Of a stretch of 64,000 nucleotides of DNA, positions 62,240-64,000 are shown one piece after another; positions within the stretch are counted from its first letter, which is position 1; the number at the start of each line of letters is the position of its first letter. Origin of the DNA: Candidatus Aalborgicola bjergmarkensis (GTDB lineage: Bacteria; Pseudomonadota; Gammaproteobacteria; Burkholderiales; Burkholderiaceae_C); the NCBI GenBank assembly GCA_016708725.1, contig JADJFE010000031.1, forward strand, positions 1 to 64,000, read 5' to 3'. The notes beneath the pieces are model-generated. The model was not told the DNA's origin. It was given only the letters and a program-made list of their open reading frames with translations, and did not search any database. A program made the position numbers and the translations under genes.

Positions 62240-63481
62240 ATGCACCCCCTACCCAAGCCCATCTTGCTGGTCGTTGATGACCAGCCCATCAATATCCAGA
62301 CCCTCTACCAGGTCTTCAAGGACGGGCACGAGGTGTTCATGGCCACGTCGGGTGAGCAGGCGCTCAAATTTTGTTCCGAAACCCTGCCCGACCTGATTTT
62401 GCTCGATGTCATCATGCCTGGCATGGACGGCCATGCCGTGTGCAAGCAGCTCAAGGCCGGTGCGCGCACACGCGACATCCCCATCATCTTTGTCACCGCC
62501 CACAACGATCCCCAGGAAGAAACCATGGGTCTGGAGCTGGGGGCGGTCGATTTCATCTCCAAGCCCATCAACGCCGCCGTGGTGCGCGCCCGCGTGCACG
62601 CCCAATTAACGCTGCGCCGTACCCTGCGCGAGGTGCAGGAGCTCAACGAAAATCTGGAAGCACGGGTTGCCAGCCGCACCACCGAACTGGAGCAGGCGCT
62701 GGAGAGTTTGCAGCAATCCCGCGACGAGTTGGCCCACAGCGAAGCCAAAGCCACCCTGAGCACCATGATTGCCAGCGTGTCGCACGAGCTGGGAACCCCA
62801 TTGGGCAACAGCAAAATGGTGGCCAGCACGCTGGCCGACCAGACCCGCACGATGGCGCAGTTGCTGCAATCGGGGCAGATCAAACGCTCCGATCTGGACC
62901 GTTATATGGAGCAGGCGCGCGAAGCCACCAGTCTCATGGAAAGCAATCTGCAGCGCGCGGTCAAGTTGCTGGAAAACTTCCACCAGGTGGCGGCCGACCA
63001 GGCCAGCGAGCAGCGCCGCAGCTTCCACCTGGCCGCCGTGGTGGGCGAAATACTGCACGCCCTGAGCCCCAGCCTGAAACGCCATCCGCACCGCGTGGTG
63101 GTGGACATTGCGCCCGATCTGGTCATGGACAGCCAGCCCGGCTCACTGGGCCAGGTGGTCATCAACCTGGTCAACAACGCCTACCTGCATGCCTTTGAGG
63201 GGCGCAGCGACGGGGTGTTGACCATCGGTGCGCAACTCGAAGGTGATCAGGTGCTGCTGCGTGTGGCCGATAACGGCGTAGGCATGACACCACAGCAGCT
63301 GGGGAAAATGTTTGAGCCGTTTTTCAGCACCAAAATTGGCCGTGGTGGCACTGGCCTGGGCATGGCCATCGTGCAAAACCTGGTCAACAAGACCCTGCAT
63401 GGGCGGGTCGATGTGGAGTCCACACCCGGCCAAGGCACCTGCTTCACCATCCGCATTCCGCGCGTGTTGCCCAATGCGTAG
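62240..63481 (+). CDS. Hybrid receiver-histidine kinase
   Basis: 413 residues from MHPLPKPI. A receiver comes first (VVDDQPINIQTL, LILLDVIMPGMDG, SKPIN), then a coiled coil (about 125-170), HisKA (ASVSHELGTPLGNSKM) and ATPase (NLVNNAYLHAF, DNGVGMT, GRGGTGLGMAIV) domains. No membrane helix, so it is a cytoplasmic relay kinase that receives phosphate or signals from another protein. Unusual order: receiver at the N-terminus. Confidence 0.9.
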   Translation: MHPLPKPILLVVDDQPINIQTLYQVFKDGHEVFMATSGEQALKFCSETLPDLILLDVIMPGMDGHAVCKQLKAGARTRDIPIIFVTAHNDPQEETMGLELGAVDFISKPINAAVVRARVHAQLTLRRTLREVQELNENLEARVASRTTELEQALESLQQSRDELAHSEAKATLSTMIASVSHELGTPLGNSKMVASTLADQTRTMAQLLQSGQIKRSDLDRYMEQAREATSLMESNLQRAVKLLENFHQVAADQASEQRRSFHLAAVVGEILHALSPSLKRHPHRVVVDIAPDLVMDSQPGSLGQVVINLVNNAYLHAFEGRSDGVLTIGAQLEGDQVLLRVADNGVGMTPQQLGKMFEPFFSTKIGRGGTGLGMAIVQNLVNKTLHGRVDVESTPGQGTCFTIRIPRVLPNA

Positions 63482-63495
63482 TTTCGGTTTGTGGT

Positions 63496-63512
63496 TATCG
63501 CAACTTGCGATA
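63496..63512. promoter_or_regulatory. Palindromic operator of higBA
   Basis: TATCGCAACTTGCGATA is a perfect 17-base palindrome, 17 bases upstream of higB. A TAAAAT -10-like box abuts it. HigA-type antitoxins repress from such sites. Confidence 0.65.
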
Positions 63513-63528
63513 AAATTGCCACTTGCCC

Positions 63529-63813
63529 ATGAAGCTGATCTCCAACAAAGCGCTGCGTGAATTTGCGGCACTGTACCCGGATGCAGGCACGCCGCTGCAG
63601 GATTTCAGGCGTTTGATCGAGGCGGGTAGTTACGCCAGTTTTGCCCAGCTCAAGGCCACGTTTGCCAGTGTGGACAAGGTGGGCGACCGGTATGTTTTCA
63701 ACATTGGGGGCAACAAGTACCGGTTGGTTTGCACCATTGCGTTCCAAGCCGGATTGGTGTGGGTCAAGGCCGTACTCACCCACAGCGAGTATGACAAAGG
63801 AGCCTGGAAATGA
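63529..63813 (+). CDS. higB: HigB-type mRNA interferase toxin
   Basis: 94 residues. NKALREFAALYPDAGTPLQDFRRLIEAG, YVFNIGGNKYRLVCTIAF and VKAVLTHSEYDKGAW are the HigB (RelE superfamily) pattern. Ribosome-dependent mRNA cleavage in relatives. It overlaps the antitoxin start by 4 bases (ATGA). Confidence 0.92.
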   Translation: MKLISNKALREFAALYPDAGTPLQDFRRLIEAGSYASFAQLKATFASVDKVGDRYVFNIGGNKYRLVCTIAFQAGLVWVKAVLTHSEYDKGAWK

Positions 63814-64000
63814 ACCTGACAGACATTACCGCCCACTGGGTGGCTTTGCATGAGACGCTGGGCTTGGGAGGGGCTGTGCGTGACGAGGCGCACTACCACC
63901 AGCTGATGGAGGTGGCAGAAAGTTTGATGGACGATGCGCCCGCGCTCGATGCAGGGCCTTTGGGCGGCTTGGCGGCTCTGCTGGCTGAGCGCATACATGC
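63810..64000 (+). CDS. higA: HigA-type antitoxin (partial, runs off the window)
   Basis: The first 63 residues only: MNLTDITAHWVALHETLGLGG and HYHQLMEVAESLMDDAP, the N-terminal antitoxin pattern found beside this HigB branch. The expected helix-turn-helix would lie beyond 64000. Confidence 0.75.
   Translation, partial: MNLTDITAHWVALHETLGLGGAVRDEAHYHQLMEVAESLMDDAPALDAGPLGGLAALLAERIH

Overview
The window looks like a chromosomal segment of a betaproteobacterium of the family Comamonadaceae, probably close to Rhodoferax or Polaromonas. This is inferred from protein character (MnmG/RsmG, MinCDE, TRAP transporter, DUF2147, RNB-domain protein), high GC content and family-type dispersed repeats; no database search was run. 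No rRNA, tRNA or CRISPR array was found. dnaA and parAB are not in the window.

Region by region. 1-6640 is the mnmG-rsmG locus on the minus strand. It carries six parS-like centromere sites, and an accessory strip has been built into the 3' end of rsmG. Decayed copies of the rsmG tail, each with a parS site, alternate with small gene modules: a SHOCT-domain secreted protein, a BrnTA toxin-antitoxin pair and a carbon-nitrogen hydrolase. 6641-23504 is mixed chromosomal content: flavin reductase, a DUF6516/HTH pair, an aldehyde dehydrogenase with a Tat-exported small subunit and a GMC oxidoreductase, hemerythrin, a copper ATPase with its chaperone, rdgC, NnrU and a diguanylate cyclase.

23505-30261 is the most interesting part. 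Two 225-bp non-coding modules at 23651-23875 and 29983-30207 are inverted relative to each other and align without a gap (147 of 225 identical by hand count). Each carries three DnaA-box-type motifs, a DnaA-trio run (CTACTACTACTA type) and an AT-rich stretch at conserved spacing. They enclose minC-minD-minE, an NRDE protein, an Lrp/AsnC regulator, a class I amidotransferase, DAHP synthase and a retropepsin-like protein. Sampled lines to the left are C-rich on the + strand and lines to the right are slightly G-rich, whichever strand the gene is on. With the nearby parS cluster this suggests a replication origin, apparently bipartite, located away from dnaA.

31149-34474 is a small integron-type cassette array without an integrase (CALIN). 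attC-like sites separate a BrnTA pair, an RelE-like pair, a DUF4160/DUF2442 pair and a wrecked BrnT/CopG pair. A truncated group II intron interrupts the GTTAGCC core of one attC site.

34766-64000 is mostly ordinary chromosome: a LuxR-type two-component system next to a dctPQM TRAP transporter (dctP is frameshifted), an RNB nuclease, ruvA, phoH-ybeY, a WS/DGAT acyltransferase, a receiver/coiled-coil/LON operon, pepP, murU, a CDF metal transporter, a permease with a CxxC thioredoxin-like partner, a TrpB2-type synthase, a 1248-residue DUF748/AsmA-like protein, a receiver-histidine kinase and the start of a HigBA pair. Two dispersed repeat families run through the window: a small two-hairpin repeat (14 copies seen, three of them in frame inside genes) and a roughly 95-bp hairpin element whose outer arms differ between copies but are self-complementary within each copy.
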